A stretch of DNA of 32,370 nt from Planctomycetota bacterium (GTDB lineage: Bacteria; Planctomycetota; Planctomycetia; Pirellulales; JADFKK01), in contig JADFKK010000059.1 in NCBI GenBank assembly GCA_022564995.1, forward strand, positions 1 to 32,370. Direction: 5' to 3'. Numbering within the stretch: position 1 is the stretch's first letter; the number at the start of each line of letters is the position of its first letter. Positions 16,700 through 24,108 of this stretch are shown here, in pieces. A program made the position numbers and the translations under genes. Under the pieces are notes generated by a model. The model worked only from the letters and a program-made list of their open reading frames with translations. It ran no database searches and was not told the DNA's origin.

Positions 16700-16762
16700 G
16701 CGGCAAGGCGCTAGCCGCCGGTAAAACAGTAAGCGGCAAGGCGCTAGCCGCCGGTAAAACAG
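16697..16762 (+). repeat. Two tandem 33-bp repeats starting at the rhodanese B stop codon
   Basis: Units 16697-16729 and 16730-16762 are identical, each starting TAAGCGGCAAGGCGCTAGCC and ending AAAACAG. The GGCGCTAGCC palindromic core is shared with the repeats at 15809-15948. The first unit supplies the TAA of rhodanese B. The rest of the gap up to 16907 shows no gene or leader motif. Confidence 0.8.
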
Positions 16763-16907
16763 GAACAACACGCGGGGCAACGGACCGGCGGCCTTTCAAG
16801 TGGATATCTGTCTTGTGGACTGGCGGATACGCTCGTAATCTAAATCACCTCCGCCTAGCCTGTTCCGACCACGAACATAAAGGACCAGAACCGATCGCCG
16901 TTTCCTC

Positions 16908-18338
16908 ATGAGTAAACCAGACCCCAACCGACCTGCCCGCGTGCAGCCGCGCACGCTCAAAGGCTTTCGCGATCACTTGCCGGAGGCGATGATTCCGCGC
17001 GAGCGGCTTATCGACACGGCGCGGCGGGTTTATCGCTCCTTTGGCTTCAGCCCGATCGATACGCCGGCGCTGGAATACTTAGATATTCTCACGGGTGGGG
17101 GCGGCGCGGAATCCGACAAGCAGCTTTATCGATTCGAGGATCAAGGCGGGCGGCAGGTCGGAATGCGGTTCGACCTGACGGTGCCTTTGGCCCGTTTTGT
17201 GGCCCAGCACGCCGGCCAATTGGTGATGCCGTTCAAACGATACCACATCGCCAACGTCTGGCGAGGCGAAAACACGCAGCGGGGCCGTTACCGCGAATTC
17301 ATGCAGTGTGACTTCGACACGGTCGGCACGCTGTCGGTCGCGGCGGATATAGAAACGGGGCTGGTGATTCACGATCTGCTGCTGGCGATCGGTTTCGAGG
17401 GCTTTACAATCCGCGTCAACAACCGCAAGATCCTCAACGGGCTGCTCGCCAAGCTGGGGCTGGAAGGCAACGCCGCGGCCGTGCTGCGGGCGCTCGACAA
17501 GTTGGCCAAGATCGGCCCGGAGAAAGTCGCCGCGGAAATGATCGAGGTCGCCGGTGCCTCGGCCGAGCAAGCCGCCCAGGTGTTGCAGCTCTCGGAGATT
17601 GGCGGCGACAACGAGGCAGTGCTCGCCCAACTGGAGCCGCTCGTGGCCGGCAACGAGATCGGCGAGGAAGGCCTGTCCCGACTGCGCGAAACGGTTGCCG
17701 CCGTGGCCGCCGCCGGAGTGCCGTCCGAACGATTCGTGGTCGACCCTTTGATCGCTCGCGGACTCGACTACTACACCGGCACCGTCTTCGAGACCTTTTT
17801 GGACGCTCTGCCCGACATCGGCAGCGTCTGCTCCGGCGGCCGCTACGACAATCTGGCCGAGCGTTACACCAAGCAGCAACTGCCGGGAATCGGCGCCTCG
17901 CTGGGGCTCGACCGGCTGCTGGCGGCGATGGAGGAGCTCGACATGATCGAAAGGGTCGGCACGCCGGCGTCGGTGTTGATCGCCTATTTCGACAAGACGC
18001 GGCTGCACGATTACCTGCGACTGGCCGCAGTGCTTCGCGCCGGCGGCATCGCGGTCGAGGTCTTCCCCGAGCCGAAAAAACTGGGCCAGCAGCTAAAATA
18101 CGCCGACAAGAAGGGCTTTCGCATCGCCCTGGTGGCCGGCGAAGACGAACTCGCGGGCGGCCGCTGCCAGGTGAAGGATCTGACGAGCGGCGAGCGTCAT
18201 GAGGTTTCGCTGGACGAAGTGGTCGGGAAGGTGCGGGAGGTTTTGGCTGAGGGACAGAGGGACGGAGGGACAGAGGGACAGAGGGACAGAGGGACAGAGG
18301 GACAGAGGGACTGGGGGACTGGGGGAATGAGGGAATGA
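16908..18338 (+). CDS. hisS: Histidyl-tRNA synthetase with repeat-derived C-terminal tail
   Basis: 476 residues; ATG at 16908. Class II core: motif 1 region PRTLKGFRDHLPEAMIPRER, motif 2 MRFDLTVPLARFV and YHIANVWRGENTQRGRYREF, histidine-binding RGLDYYTGTVFE and SVCSGGRYDNL, motif 3 GIGASLGLDRLL. A C-terminal anticodon-binding domain follows (about 347-445). The enzyme charges tRNA-His. The final 30 or so residues (EGQRDGGT, EGQRDRGT, EGQRDWGT, GGMRE) are not part of the normal fold: they are read straight from an octanucleotide array, three 8-base units giving eight residues. The stop codon also lies in the array, so changes in unit number would change the tail. Confidence 0.95.
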   Translation: MSKPDPNRPARVQPRTLKGFRDHLPEAMIPRERLIDTARRVYRSFGFSPIDTPALEYLDILTGGGGAESDKQLYRFEDQGGRQVGMRFDLTVPLARFVAQHAGQLVMPFKRYHIANVWRGENTQRGRYREFMQCDFDTVGTLSVAADIETGLVIHDLLLAIGFEGFTIRVNNRKILNGLLAKLGLEGNAAAVLRALDKLAKIGPEKVAAEMIEVAGASAEQAAQVLQLSEIGGDNEAVLAQLEPLVAGNEIGEEGLSRLRETVAAVAAAGVPSERFVVDPLIARGLDYYTGTVFETFLDALPDIGSVCSGGRYDNLAERYTKQQLPGIGASLGLDRLLAAMEELDMIERVGTPASVLIAYFDKTRLHDYLRLAAVLRAGGIAVEVFPEPKKLGQQLKYADKKGFRIALVAGEDELAGGRCQVKDLTSGERHEVSLDEVVGKVREVLAEGQRDGGTEGQRDRGTEGQRDWGTGGMRE

Positions 18339-18392
18339 GGGAATGAGGGAATGAGGGAATGAGGGAATGAGGGAATGAGGGAATGAGGGAAT
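18249..18392 (+). repeat. Octanucleotide tandem array, 18 units, overlapping the hisS end
   Basis: Eighteen consecutive 8-base units: seven of the GAGGGACA type (one with G at the last base), GAGGGACT, GGGGGACT and GGGGGAAT as transition units, then eight exact GAGGGAAT. The first 90 bases are within hisS and include its stop (18336-18338). It is all-purine apart from one pyrimidine per unit or two, with no spacers, so it is a microsatellite and not a CRISPR array. Confidence 0.95.
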
Positions 18393-18429
18393 CATCGCGG
18401 AAACTGCGAAGCTGGGCATGTCCTCACCT

Positions 18430-18494
18430 TCTCCTCTCTCCCTCCGTCCCTCCCTCTCTCCGTCCCTCTTTCCCTCCCTCCGTCCCTCTTTCCC
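18430..18494 (+). repeat. Polypyrimidine repeat tract (CCGTCCCTC type)
   Basis: A stretch of C/T broken only by single G bases, with repeated CCGTCCCTC and TTTCCCTCC words. It is complementary in character to the GAGGGA array just upstream, so transcripts could pair across about 40 bases. It ends 73 bases before the next gene. Confidence 0.7.
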
Positions 18495-18567
18495 GGCGCG
18501 GCCCAAATATGCCATAATCCCTTTCCCTTGCTGGAACCTCCTCCAGGCGGACGGAATCGGCACAATC

Positions 18568-19149
18568 ATGGCCAAGCGATCAAACCACTACGAAGCGGCG
18601 TTCGAGGCTTATTTGCGCGACGAGAGGATTCCCTATGTCGCGGTCGATGAGGCCCGTCGGGCGTTGGCTGGCGACGAATCGCTCAAAAGTGTCGATTTTC
18701 TCGTCTCTTCCGACGACGCACGGACCTGGATCGTCGACGTGAAGGGCCGCCGATTCCCCTCGGGCGGGAAGAGCAAACAGTATTGGCGTAACTGGTCGAC
18801 CAGCGACGACATCCGCAGCCTGGCTCGCTGGGAAGATATATTCGGCGAGCGATTCGAGGCGATGTTCGTGTTCGCCTATCATGTGGTCGGCAATATCGCC
18901 CCGCTGCCGGCGGAACTGCTCTATACACATCGCGGCGCGCTGTACGGCTTTGTTGCCATGCGACTGCGGGATTACGCCGCTTGTGCCCGGGTAATTTCGC
19001 CCAAGTGGCAAACCGTGGCGGTGCCGACCCGCCGCTTCCGCGATCTGGCCGAGCCGGTCGGGCGGTTTCTCGGCCGCCGCTGGCGATTGGAATCGGGGCA
19101 AGATCCGTCCGCAGAAACGGACTTGGCTGCGCCCCCGTCGATTCGATAG
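18568..19149 (+). CDS. HYExAFE-type protein with PD-(D/E)xK nuclease-like core
   Basis: 193 residues from ATG at 18568. The open frame continues upstream into the polypyrimidine tract, but that part would be only Ser/Pro/Leu and is rejected. The protein opens NHYEAAFEAYLRDERIPYVA (6-25), the pattern after which NCBI names the HYExAFE family, known to me mainly from planctomycetes. It continues with SVDFLVSSDDARTWIVDVKG (41-60). The Glu-rich first helix, Asp43, then Asp57-x-Lys59 after a beta strand is the layout of the PD-(D/E)xK nuclease fold. QYWRNW (71-76) follows, then FVFAYHVVG. A nuclease or DNA-repair role is inference from this core. It stands just before the S10 operon promoter on the same strand. 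Confidence 0.7.
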   Translation: MAKRSNHYEAAFEAYLRDERIPYVAVDEARRALAGDESLKSVDFLVSSDDARTWIVDVKGRRFPSGGKSKQYWRNWSTSDDIRSLARWEDIFGERFEAMFVFAYHVVGNIAPLPAELLYTHRGALYGFVAMRLRDYAACARVISPKWQTVAVPTRRFRDLAEPVGRFLGRRWRLESGQDPSAETDLAAPPSIR

Positions 19150-19161
19150 CTTGAGGGGCTG

Positions 19162-19190
19162 TTGACAATGTTTGGAAATGGACCTAGAAT
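19162..19190 (+). promoter_or_regulatory. S10-spc operon promoter (sigma70 type)
   Basis: A perfect -35 TTGACA at 19162-19167, a 17-base spacer, and -10 TAGAAT at 19185-19190 (5 of 6). It is the best promoter in the window and sits 80 bases before rpsJ, where the ribosomal operon should be driven. The leader of about 70 bases shows no strong hairpin of the E. coli L4-control type. Confidence 0.8.
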
Positions 19191-19269
19191 CTGCGGTTTG
19201 CAAAATATTTAGGTGGTTGGCCGCTTTTGCCCGCCGCCAGCCTTGGCTAGACGACTGGAGTAGCAATTC

Positions 19270-19605
19270 GTGGCGGAAAAGAAGACCAAGAAACAGGAAG
19301 TGATTCGCATCCGCATGGAGGCCTACGATCATTCGGTGCTCGACAAGAGTGCCTGGGAGATCGTCGATACGGCCAAGCGGACCAATTCGGTGGTCCACGG
19401 GCCGATCCCGCTGCCGACGCGAATCGAGCGATATACGGTGCTTTCCAGCCCGTTTGTTGACAAGAAGGCCCGCCAACAGTTCGAGATCCGCACTCACAAG
19501 CGACTGATCGACATCGTGCAGGCGACCGCCAAGACGATCGAGGCACTCAACAAGTTGAGTTTGCCGGCCGGTATCGACATCAAAATTAAGACGACAACAA
19601 AATAA
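19270..19605 (+). CDS. rpsJ: Ribosomal protein S10
   Basis: 111 residues, GTG start at 19270 with TGGAG upstream. After a Lys-rich lead ([10 protein letters not shown]) the S10 fold is clear: [20 protein letters not shown], then [20 protein letters not shown] and [12 protein letters not shown] with the conserved loop residues. It binds the 30S head and, with NusB, takes part in antitermination. First gene of the operon. A 120-base gap separates it from rplC, longer than other gaps in the cluster. Confidence 0.96.
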   Translation: MAEKKTKKQEVIRIRMEAYDHSVLDKSAWEIVDTAKRTNSVVHGPIPLPTRIERYTVLSSPFVDKKARQQFEIRTHKRLIDIVQATAKTIEALNKLSLPAGIDIKIKTTTK

Positions 19606-19725
19606 AAACGACAGCGAAGCAGGAACCCATTGCACATGTCTGGAAATTGCAGGGGCAAACCGAGGCACTGAGCTTCGCGTTCCCCTGTAGTGGCGATTGT
19701 AATAACACTTGACGAGGGTAGTACG

Positions 19726-20412
19726 ATGCCAATCGGCTTGCTCGGCCGTAAGGTCGGGATGACGCAAATCTATGATGAGTCCGGTCGGGTGATCCCCGTG
19801 ACGGTCATTGTGGCGGGGCCCTGTCACGTGTTGCAATTGCGCACGCTAGAGCGCGACGGCTACGAGGCCGTGCAGCTCGGCTATCTGGACAAGCCCCGCC
19901 GTCTGGCCGCCCGCAGCGAGCGCGGACACGTCGCCAAGCTCGACAGCAAGCGCTCGAAGAAGCGCGCTCAGGCCGGTGTCGAAGCGGTGGCCAAGGCCGA
20001 TTGTGAGCCGAAGCGGTTTGTCCGCGAATTTCGCGGGCCGATCGACGGCGTCAACGTCGGCGATGAAATCTCCATCGGCTCGTTTTCCGAAGTGAAATCT
20101 GTCGATGTCGCCGGCACCAGCAAGGGGCGCGGTACCGCGGGCGTCATGAAGCGGCATAACTTCCATGGCCAGCGGGCCACGCACGGTGTGAAGAAATGTC
20201 ACCGTCATGCGGGCGGCACCGGTTGTAGTGCTTATCCTTCCCGACTGTTCAAGGGTCGCCGCATGGCTGGTCACTACGGGGCGGCCCGTATCACGACGCG
20301 CAACCTCAAGCTGGTTCGCGTCGACGAAGACAATAACCTGATGCTCATTAAGGGGGCGATCCCCGGGCCCAACGGCGGCTTGGTCATCGTGCGAGAGACG
20401 AACAAGGTGTAA
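19726..20412 (+). CDS. rplC: Ribosomal protein L3
   Basis: 228 residues from ATG at 19726 (MPIGLLGRKVGMTQIYDESG), which matches the usual L3 start and has GAGG upstream; a GTG at 19690 is in frame but gives an atypical lead. The extended loop KGRGTAGVMKRHNFHGQRAT, which reaches the peptidyl transferase centre and holds the Gln often methylated by PrmB, is intact. An early 50S assembly protein. rplD follows after 2 bases. Confidence 0.96.
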   Translation: MPIGLLGRKVGMTQIYDESGRVIPVTVIVAGPCHVLQLRTLERDGYEAVQLGYLDKPRRLAARSERGHVAKLDSKRSKKRAQAGVEAVAKADCEPKRFVREFRGPIDGVNVGDEISIGSFSEVKSVDVAGTSKGRGTAGVMKRHNFHGQRATHGVKKCHRHAGGTGCSAYPSRLFKGRRMAGHYGAARITTRNLKLVRVDEDNNLMLIKGAIPGPNGGLVIVRETNKV

Positions 20413-20414
20413 GC

Positions 20415-21062
20415 ATGGCAAGCCTGACAATTCACGACAAAACCGGAAAACAGGTTGGCACCTGCGAGGTCGACCCGGCCGAGCTGGCTCCCCGCATCAA
20501 CAAGCAACTGCTGCACGATGCGGTGGTCATGTATCAGGCGAATCAGCGGATCGGCTCGGCAAGCACCAAAAGCCGCTCCGCTGTGGCCGGCTCGACCAAG
20601 AAGATGTATCGCCAAAAGGGCACCGGCAACGCCCGGGCCGGATCGCGACGCAGCGGCATACGGCGCGGCGGCGGGCATATTTTCGCCAAGAAACCGCGAG
20701 ATTACTCCTATCGGTTGCCGCGGAAGGCCCTGCAGGCAGCCACCCGCATGGCGTTGGCCGCGAAGATTCGCGACGATGAGGTGGTGTTGATTGACGAATT
20801 GTCGTTTGAGCAGCCGAAGACGCGGGACATGGTGGCCATCCTCGCCGCACTGAAGTGCGATGGGGCAAGCCTGCTGGTGACGACGGCCGAGTACGATCAG
20901 AACATTTACAAGAGCGCTCGCAACATCGCTGGCGTAAGCGTCTCGCCCGTGGCGGAGCTCAATGCACTTTGCGTATTGCTTCCCCGCAAGTTGTTGATGA
21001 CCACCGCGGCGCTGGATGCCTTTCGCAAGAAGGCCGGCCGAGCTACGAAGGCAGAGGCATAG
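20415..21062 (+). CDS. rplD: Ribosomal protein L4
   Basis: 215 residues. The exit-tunnel loop is complete: KKMYRQKGTGNARAGSRRSG then IRRGGGHIFAKKPRDYSYRL (about 62-101). The C-terminal region has LLVTTAEYDQNIYKSARNI. L4 lines the narrow part of the 50S tunnel; in E. coli it also represses its own operon, but no such leader structure is evident here. It starts 2 bases after rplC. Confidence 0.96.
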   Translation: MASLTIHDKTGKQVGTCEVDPAELAPRINKQLLHDAVVMYQANQRIGSASTKSRSAVAGSTKKMYRQKGTGNARAGSRRSGIRRGGGHIFAKKPRDYSYRLPRKALQAATRMALAAKIRDDEVVLIDELSFEQPKTRDMVAILAALKCDGASLLVTTAEYDQNIYKSARNIAGVSVSPVAELNALCVLLPRKLLMTTAALDAFRKKAGRATKAEA

Positions 21063-21082
21063 GAATCAGGAATTGAATCGCC

Positions 21083-21412
21083 ATGGCCGTTAAAGCCGCC
21101 AAGAAAAAAGCTCCCAAGAAGCCGAAGATCGTGCTCGAACCGCATCAGGTGTTGTTGCGCCCGCTGGTGACCGAGAAGGGCATTCATCGGTCGACCCGCA
21201 ACAACGCGTATTCCTTCGAGGTGAACCGGATGGCCACCAAGGCCGACGTGCGTCGGGCCGTCGAAGAGTTGTTCGACGTGAAGGTCATCAAGGTCAACAC
21301 GCAAAACCGCAAGGGCAAGCCGCGCCGCACGCGATTTCGCCATGCGTACCTAAAAGACTGGAAAAAGGCGATCATCACACTCGACGCCGAGGACACGATC
21401 GACTTCTTCTAA
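21083..21412 (+). CDS. rplW: Ribosomal protein L23
   Basis: 109 residues. A basic N-terminal extension ([15 protein letters not shown]) precedes the normal fold: [40 protein letters not shown], then [20 protein letters not shown] and [17 protein letters not shown]23 sits at the tunnel exit and is the docking site for trigger factor and SRP. It is 20 bases after rplD. Confidence 0.95.
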   Translation: MAVKAAKKKAPKKPKIVLEPHQVLLRPLVTEKGIHRSTRNNAYSFEVNRMATKADVRRAVEELFDVKVIKVNTQNRKGKPRRTRFRHAYLKDWKKAIITLDAEDTIDFF

Positions 21413-21431
21413 ACGAAAGCCGCCGATAATC

Positions 21432-22289
21432 ATGGGAATTCGTCGCTACAAACCGACTACGCCGGGACGCCGCGGGGCGACCGTGAGCGACTTTGCCGAC
21501 TTGACCGACGGGGCCAAGCCGGAAAAGCGGCTGCTGCGCAAGATTCAAAAGACCGGCGGACGCAACAACCAGGGCAAAATTACCGCCCGGCACCGTGGCG
21601 GCGGACATAAGCGGCGTTACCGGTTGATTGATTTTCGTCGCAACAAGGACGGCATTCCCGCTAAGGTGCATTCGATTCAATACGATCCGAATCGCAGTGC
21701 CCGCATCGCGTTGCTGCACTATGCGGACGGCGAAAAACGGTACATCATCGCGCCCGACGGCTTGAAGGACGGCGATAAAGTGATTAGTGGGCCCGATTCG
21801 CCGCCGGAATTGGGGAACTGCCTACCGCTGAAGAACATTCCGCTGGGAACCACGATCCATAACATTGAATTGGCCCCGGGCCGCGGTGGCAAATTGTGTC
21901 GGTCGGCCGGCACCAACGCCACCCTGGCCGCCCGCGAGTCCGGTTGGGCACAGATTAACTTGCCGAGCGGTGAAATTCGCCGCGTGCCGGCTGAATGTCG
22001 GGCGACCATCGGTTCAACCGGTAACAGCGACCACATGGGTATTGTGCTCGGCAAGGCCGGCCGCAAGCGTTGGTTGGGGCGTCGTCCACACGTGCGTGGC
22101 ACGGCGATGAATCCGGTCGATCATCCGCACGGCGGCGGCGAAGGTCGCACCAAAGGCGGTCGGCACCCTGTCAGCCCAACGGGCAAGCCTGCCAAGGGCG
22201 GCGGAACCCGCAAACGGCGAAAGGCGTCGAATGCCTCGATTGTGCGGCGTCGCCGGTCGAAGCGTTACGGGCGATTGAAGCTTCATTAA
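21432..22289 (+). CDS. rplB: Ribosomal protein L2
   Basis: 285 residues. The start [20 protein letters not shown] is typical, and the C-terminal region has the conserved [20 protein letters not shown] (about 220-239) with the His needed for subunit association and peptidyl transfer, ending in the basic [21 protein letters not shown] primary 23S rRNA binder. The 19-base gap after rplW holds no strong Shine-Dalgarno. Confidence 0.97.
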   Translation: MGIRRYKPTTPGRRGATVSDFADLTDGAKPEKRLLRKIQKTGGRNNQGKITARHRGGGHKRRYRLIDFRRNKDGIPAKVHSIQYDPNRSARIALLHYADGEKRYIIAPDGLKDGDKVISGPDSPPELGNCLPLKNIPLGTTIHNIELAPGRGGKLCRSAGTNATLAARESGWAQINLPSGEIRRVPAECRATIGSTGNSDHMGIVLGKAGRKRWLGRRPHVRGTAMNPVDHPHGGGEGRTKGGRHPVSPTGKPAKGGGTRKRRKASNASIVRRRRSKRYGRLKLH

Positions 22290-22328
22290 CGAGTGTTTAA
22301 GAATAATAAAAGCGGAGCGAACTGATTT

Positions 22329-22598
22329 ATGGGACGATCACTCAAGAAAGGCCCGTTTGTCGATCCGAAGCTGTATGCCAAGGTTCAGAAGCAAATGGAG
22401 TTCGGCGCCAAGGAACCCATTAAGACGTGGGCTCGTTCATGCACCATCGTGCCTGAGTTTGTGGGCTACACGTTTATGGTCCACAACGGCCGATTCCACA
22501 TTAAGGTCTACGTGACCGAGGACATGGTGGGACACAAGCTGGGAGAGTTCTCGCCAACCCGAACCTTCAAGGGACATTCGGGCCGAGGCAAACGATAA
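22329..22598 (+). CDS. rpsS: Ribosomal protein S19
   Basis: 89 residues: [20 protein letters not shown], then [20 protein letters not shown] with [20 protein letters not shown] and the ending [19 protein letters not shown] 30S head protein at the A-site finger contact. The AAAGCGGAGCGAACTG stretch before the ATG gives a weak ribosome site. A long perfect hairpin starts 4 bases after the stop. Confidence 0.96.
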   Translation: MGRSLKKGPFVDPKLYAKVQKQMEFGAKEPIKTWARSCTIVPEFVGYTFMVHNGRFHIKVYVTEDMVGHKLGEFSPTRTFKGHSGRGKR

Positions 22599-22601
22599 GA
22601 A

Positions 22602-22655
22602 AGTCGTTGTTCGCTCCGCGAACGAAATGTTTCGTTCGCGGAGCGAACAACGACT
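22602..22655 (+). repeat. Dispersed long hairpin repeat, copy B, inside the ribosomal operon
   Basis: AGTCGTTGTTCGCTCCGCGA begins a perfect palindrome: 26-base arms around TG, with no mismatch. Same family as 7691-7748. It lies between rpsS and rplV, so every operon transcript carries it. There is no T-tract. It may stabilise or process the mRNA, or simply be a tolerated insertion. Confidence 0.92.
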
Positions 22656-22686
22656 AACAATCAAGGACACTTTGAAGGACACTGTG

Positions 22687-23019
22687 ATGGCCTACGAGGC
22701 AAAACATCGTTACGCTCGCATCAGCGCCCGCAAGGTGCGTCCGCTGGCGGACATGATCCGTGGCAAGCGGGCGGACGAGGCGTTAAACATCCTGCGTTTT
22801 CAGCCGCAGCGCGGGGCGCGGTTTCTGGAGAAGGTGCTCAAGAGCGCGGTTGGCAACGCGGAAGACCGGCGGGCTGTCGACGTGACGAACTTGATTGTAG
22901 TCGACGCCCAGGTCGATGGTGGCCCGATGTTCAAGCGAATGCGTCCGCGGGCTCGAGGCATGGCATTTTTTATCCGCAAGCGAACCTCGCACATTCGCGT
23001 GCGGGTCGACAACATATAA
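22687..23019 (+). CDS. rplV: Ribosomal protein L22
   Basis: 110 residues from ATG at 22687, after GAAGGACACTGTG; the open frame extends back into the hairpin repeat, which is why the upstream start at 22627 is rejected. Seen: HRYARISARKVRPLADMIRG, the LEKVLKSAVGNAED helix and the tunnel hairpin PMFKRMRPRARGMAFFIRKR followed by SHIRVRV. It lines the exit tunnel opposite L4. Confidence 0.95.
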   Translation: MAYEAKHRYARISARKVRPLADMIRGKRADEALNILRFQPQRGARFLEKVLKSAVGNAEDRRAVDVTNLIVVDAQVDGGPMFKRMRPRARGMAFFIRKRTSHIRVRVDNI

Positions 23020-23054
23020 AGTTTAACACTCCACTGGCATAAGTTGCACGAATC

Positions 23055-23753
23055 ATGGGACAAAAAGTCAATCCAATCGGGTTTCGCACCGGCGTGATGA
23101 TCGGCTGGAAGAGTCGCTGGTACGCCTCGAAAAAGGAGTTTGCCGACCTGCTGGTCGAGGACTTCAAGATCCGCAAGTTCGTCAAGGACAAACATAAGTT
23201 TGCCGGCATCCCTTATATTGAGATCGAGCGGACCCGCGACGAAGTCAAAGTCATTCTGTTCGCTTCGCGGCCGGGCATTATTATCGGTCGCAAGGGGCAG
23301 GAAGTCGAACGGCTGACCGAAGATTTGCAGCGGCTGGTGGGGCGGCGTATTAACATCAAGATCGAAGAGGTTACGCGGCCGGAAATTTACGCCCAGTTGG
23401 TTGCCGAGGATATCGCCGAGCAATTAACCAGGCGGTCGGCGTTTCGTCGCACGATGAAACGAGCGATGGAAAGCACGATGGAGGCGGGAGCGAAGGGGAT
23501 CAAAATTCAGTTGGCCGGCCGTTTGGGCGGCGCCGAAATGGCACGACGCGAGAAGCAGATGTCCGGGTCGGTTCCGCTCTCGACATTGCGAGCAAAAATC
23601 GACTGGGGATTTACCGAAGCCAAGACCGCACAAGGACACATCGGGGTCCAGGTCTGGATCAATAACGGCACGTACGAAGAAGGTGGTGAAGATGGCAACA
23701 ATGCCGAAACGGGTCAAGCACCGAAAAGAACAAAGAAGGCGTATAAAAGGTAA
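23055..23753 (+). CDS. rpsC: Ribosomal protein S3
   Basis: 232 residues. Start [20 protein letters not shown]; the KH domain with [18 protein letters not shown] (71-88, GxxG loop GRKG 78-81); C-terminal half with [20 protein letters not shown] and [15 protein letters not shown]3 lies at the mRNA entry tunnel and helps the ribosome unwind mRNA. Its last 18 codons (about [17 protein letters not shown]) overlap the start of rplP in another frame over 53 bases, an unusually long overlap for this gene pair. Confidence 0.95.
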   Translation: MGQKVNPIGFRTGVMIGWKSRWYASKKEFADLLVEDFKIRKFVKDKHKFAGIPYIEIERTRDEVKVILFASRPGIIIGRKGQEVERLTEDLQRLVGRRINIKIEEVTRPEIYAQLVAEDIAEQLTRRSAFRRTMKRAMESTMEAGAKGIKIQLAGRLGGAEMARREKQMSGSVPLSTLRAKIDWGFTEAKTAQGHIGVQVWINNGTYEEGGEDGNNAETGQAPKRTKKAYKR

Positions 23754-24108
23754 CGCCACCCGTGGAAATACGGTGGTGTTCGGTGATTTTGGCCTACAAA
23801 CGATGGAAGGTGGCTGGATTAGTGCTGCGACGATCGAAGCTGGTCGTATCGCGGCCCAGCAATATTTGCGCAGCGAGGGGCGGCTTTATATCCGCATCTT
23901 CCCGCGCAAGCCGATTACCTCGATTCCGCTGGAAACCCGCATGGGAAAGGGCAAGGGAGAGCCGCAGTATTGGGCTGCGGTGGTGAAGCCCGGCACCGTA
24001 TTGTATGAGATTGGCGGCGTTTCGGCTGAGGCGGCGCGATTGTGTTTCAACCGTCTGGCGCACAAGATGCCGGTCCGAGTTCGCTTCGTGCAGAGGCGGC
24101 CAGCGTAA
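23701..24108 (+). CDS. rplP: Ribosomal protein L16
   Basis: 135 residues from ATG at 23701 ([20 protein letters not shown]), the start that matches other L16 proteins; in-frame ATG 23692 is the alternative. [20 protein letters not shown] and [20 protein letters not shown] are the conserved core near the A site of the 50S. The first 53 bases overlap the end of rpsC. The TAA at 24106-24108 is followed directly by ATG, the start of the heptamer repeat region. Confidence 0.95.
   Translation: MPKRVKHRKEQRRRIKGNATRGNTVVFGDFGLQTMEGGWISAATIEAGRIAAQQYLRSEGRLYIRIFPRKPITSIPLETRMGKGKGEPQYWAAVVKPGTVLYEIGGVSAEAARLCFNRLAHKMPVRVRFVQRRPA

Noticed and set aside
18249..18392. Possible CRISPR array
   Set aside because: Units are 8 bases with no spacers; it is a microsatellite, and no cas gene is present.
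18580..19836. Minus-strand open frame of 418 codons across the HYExAFE gene, the S10 promoter and rpsJ
   Set aside because: It runs antisense to two recognised genes and through a clear promoter, with no motif of its own.
22602..22655. Terminator ending the operon after rpsS
   Set aside because: No U-tract, and the ribosomal genes continue immediately in the normal order.
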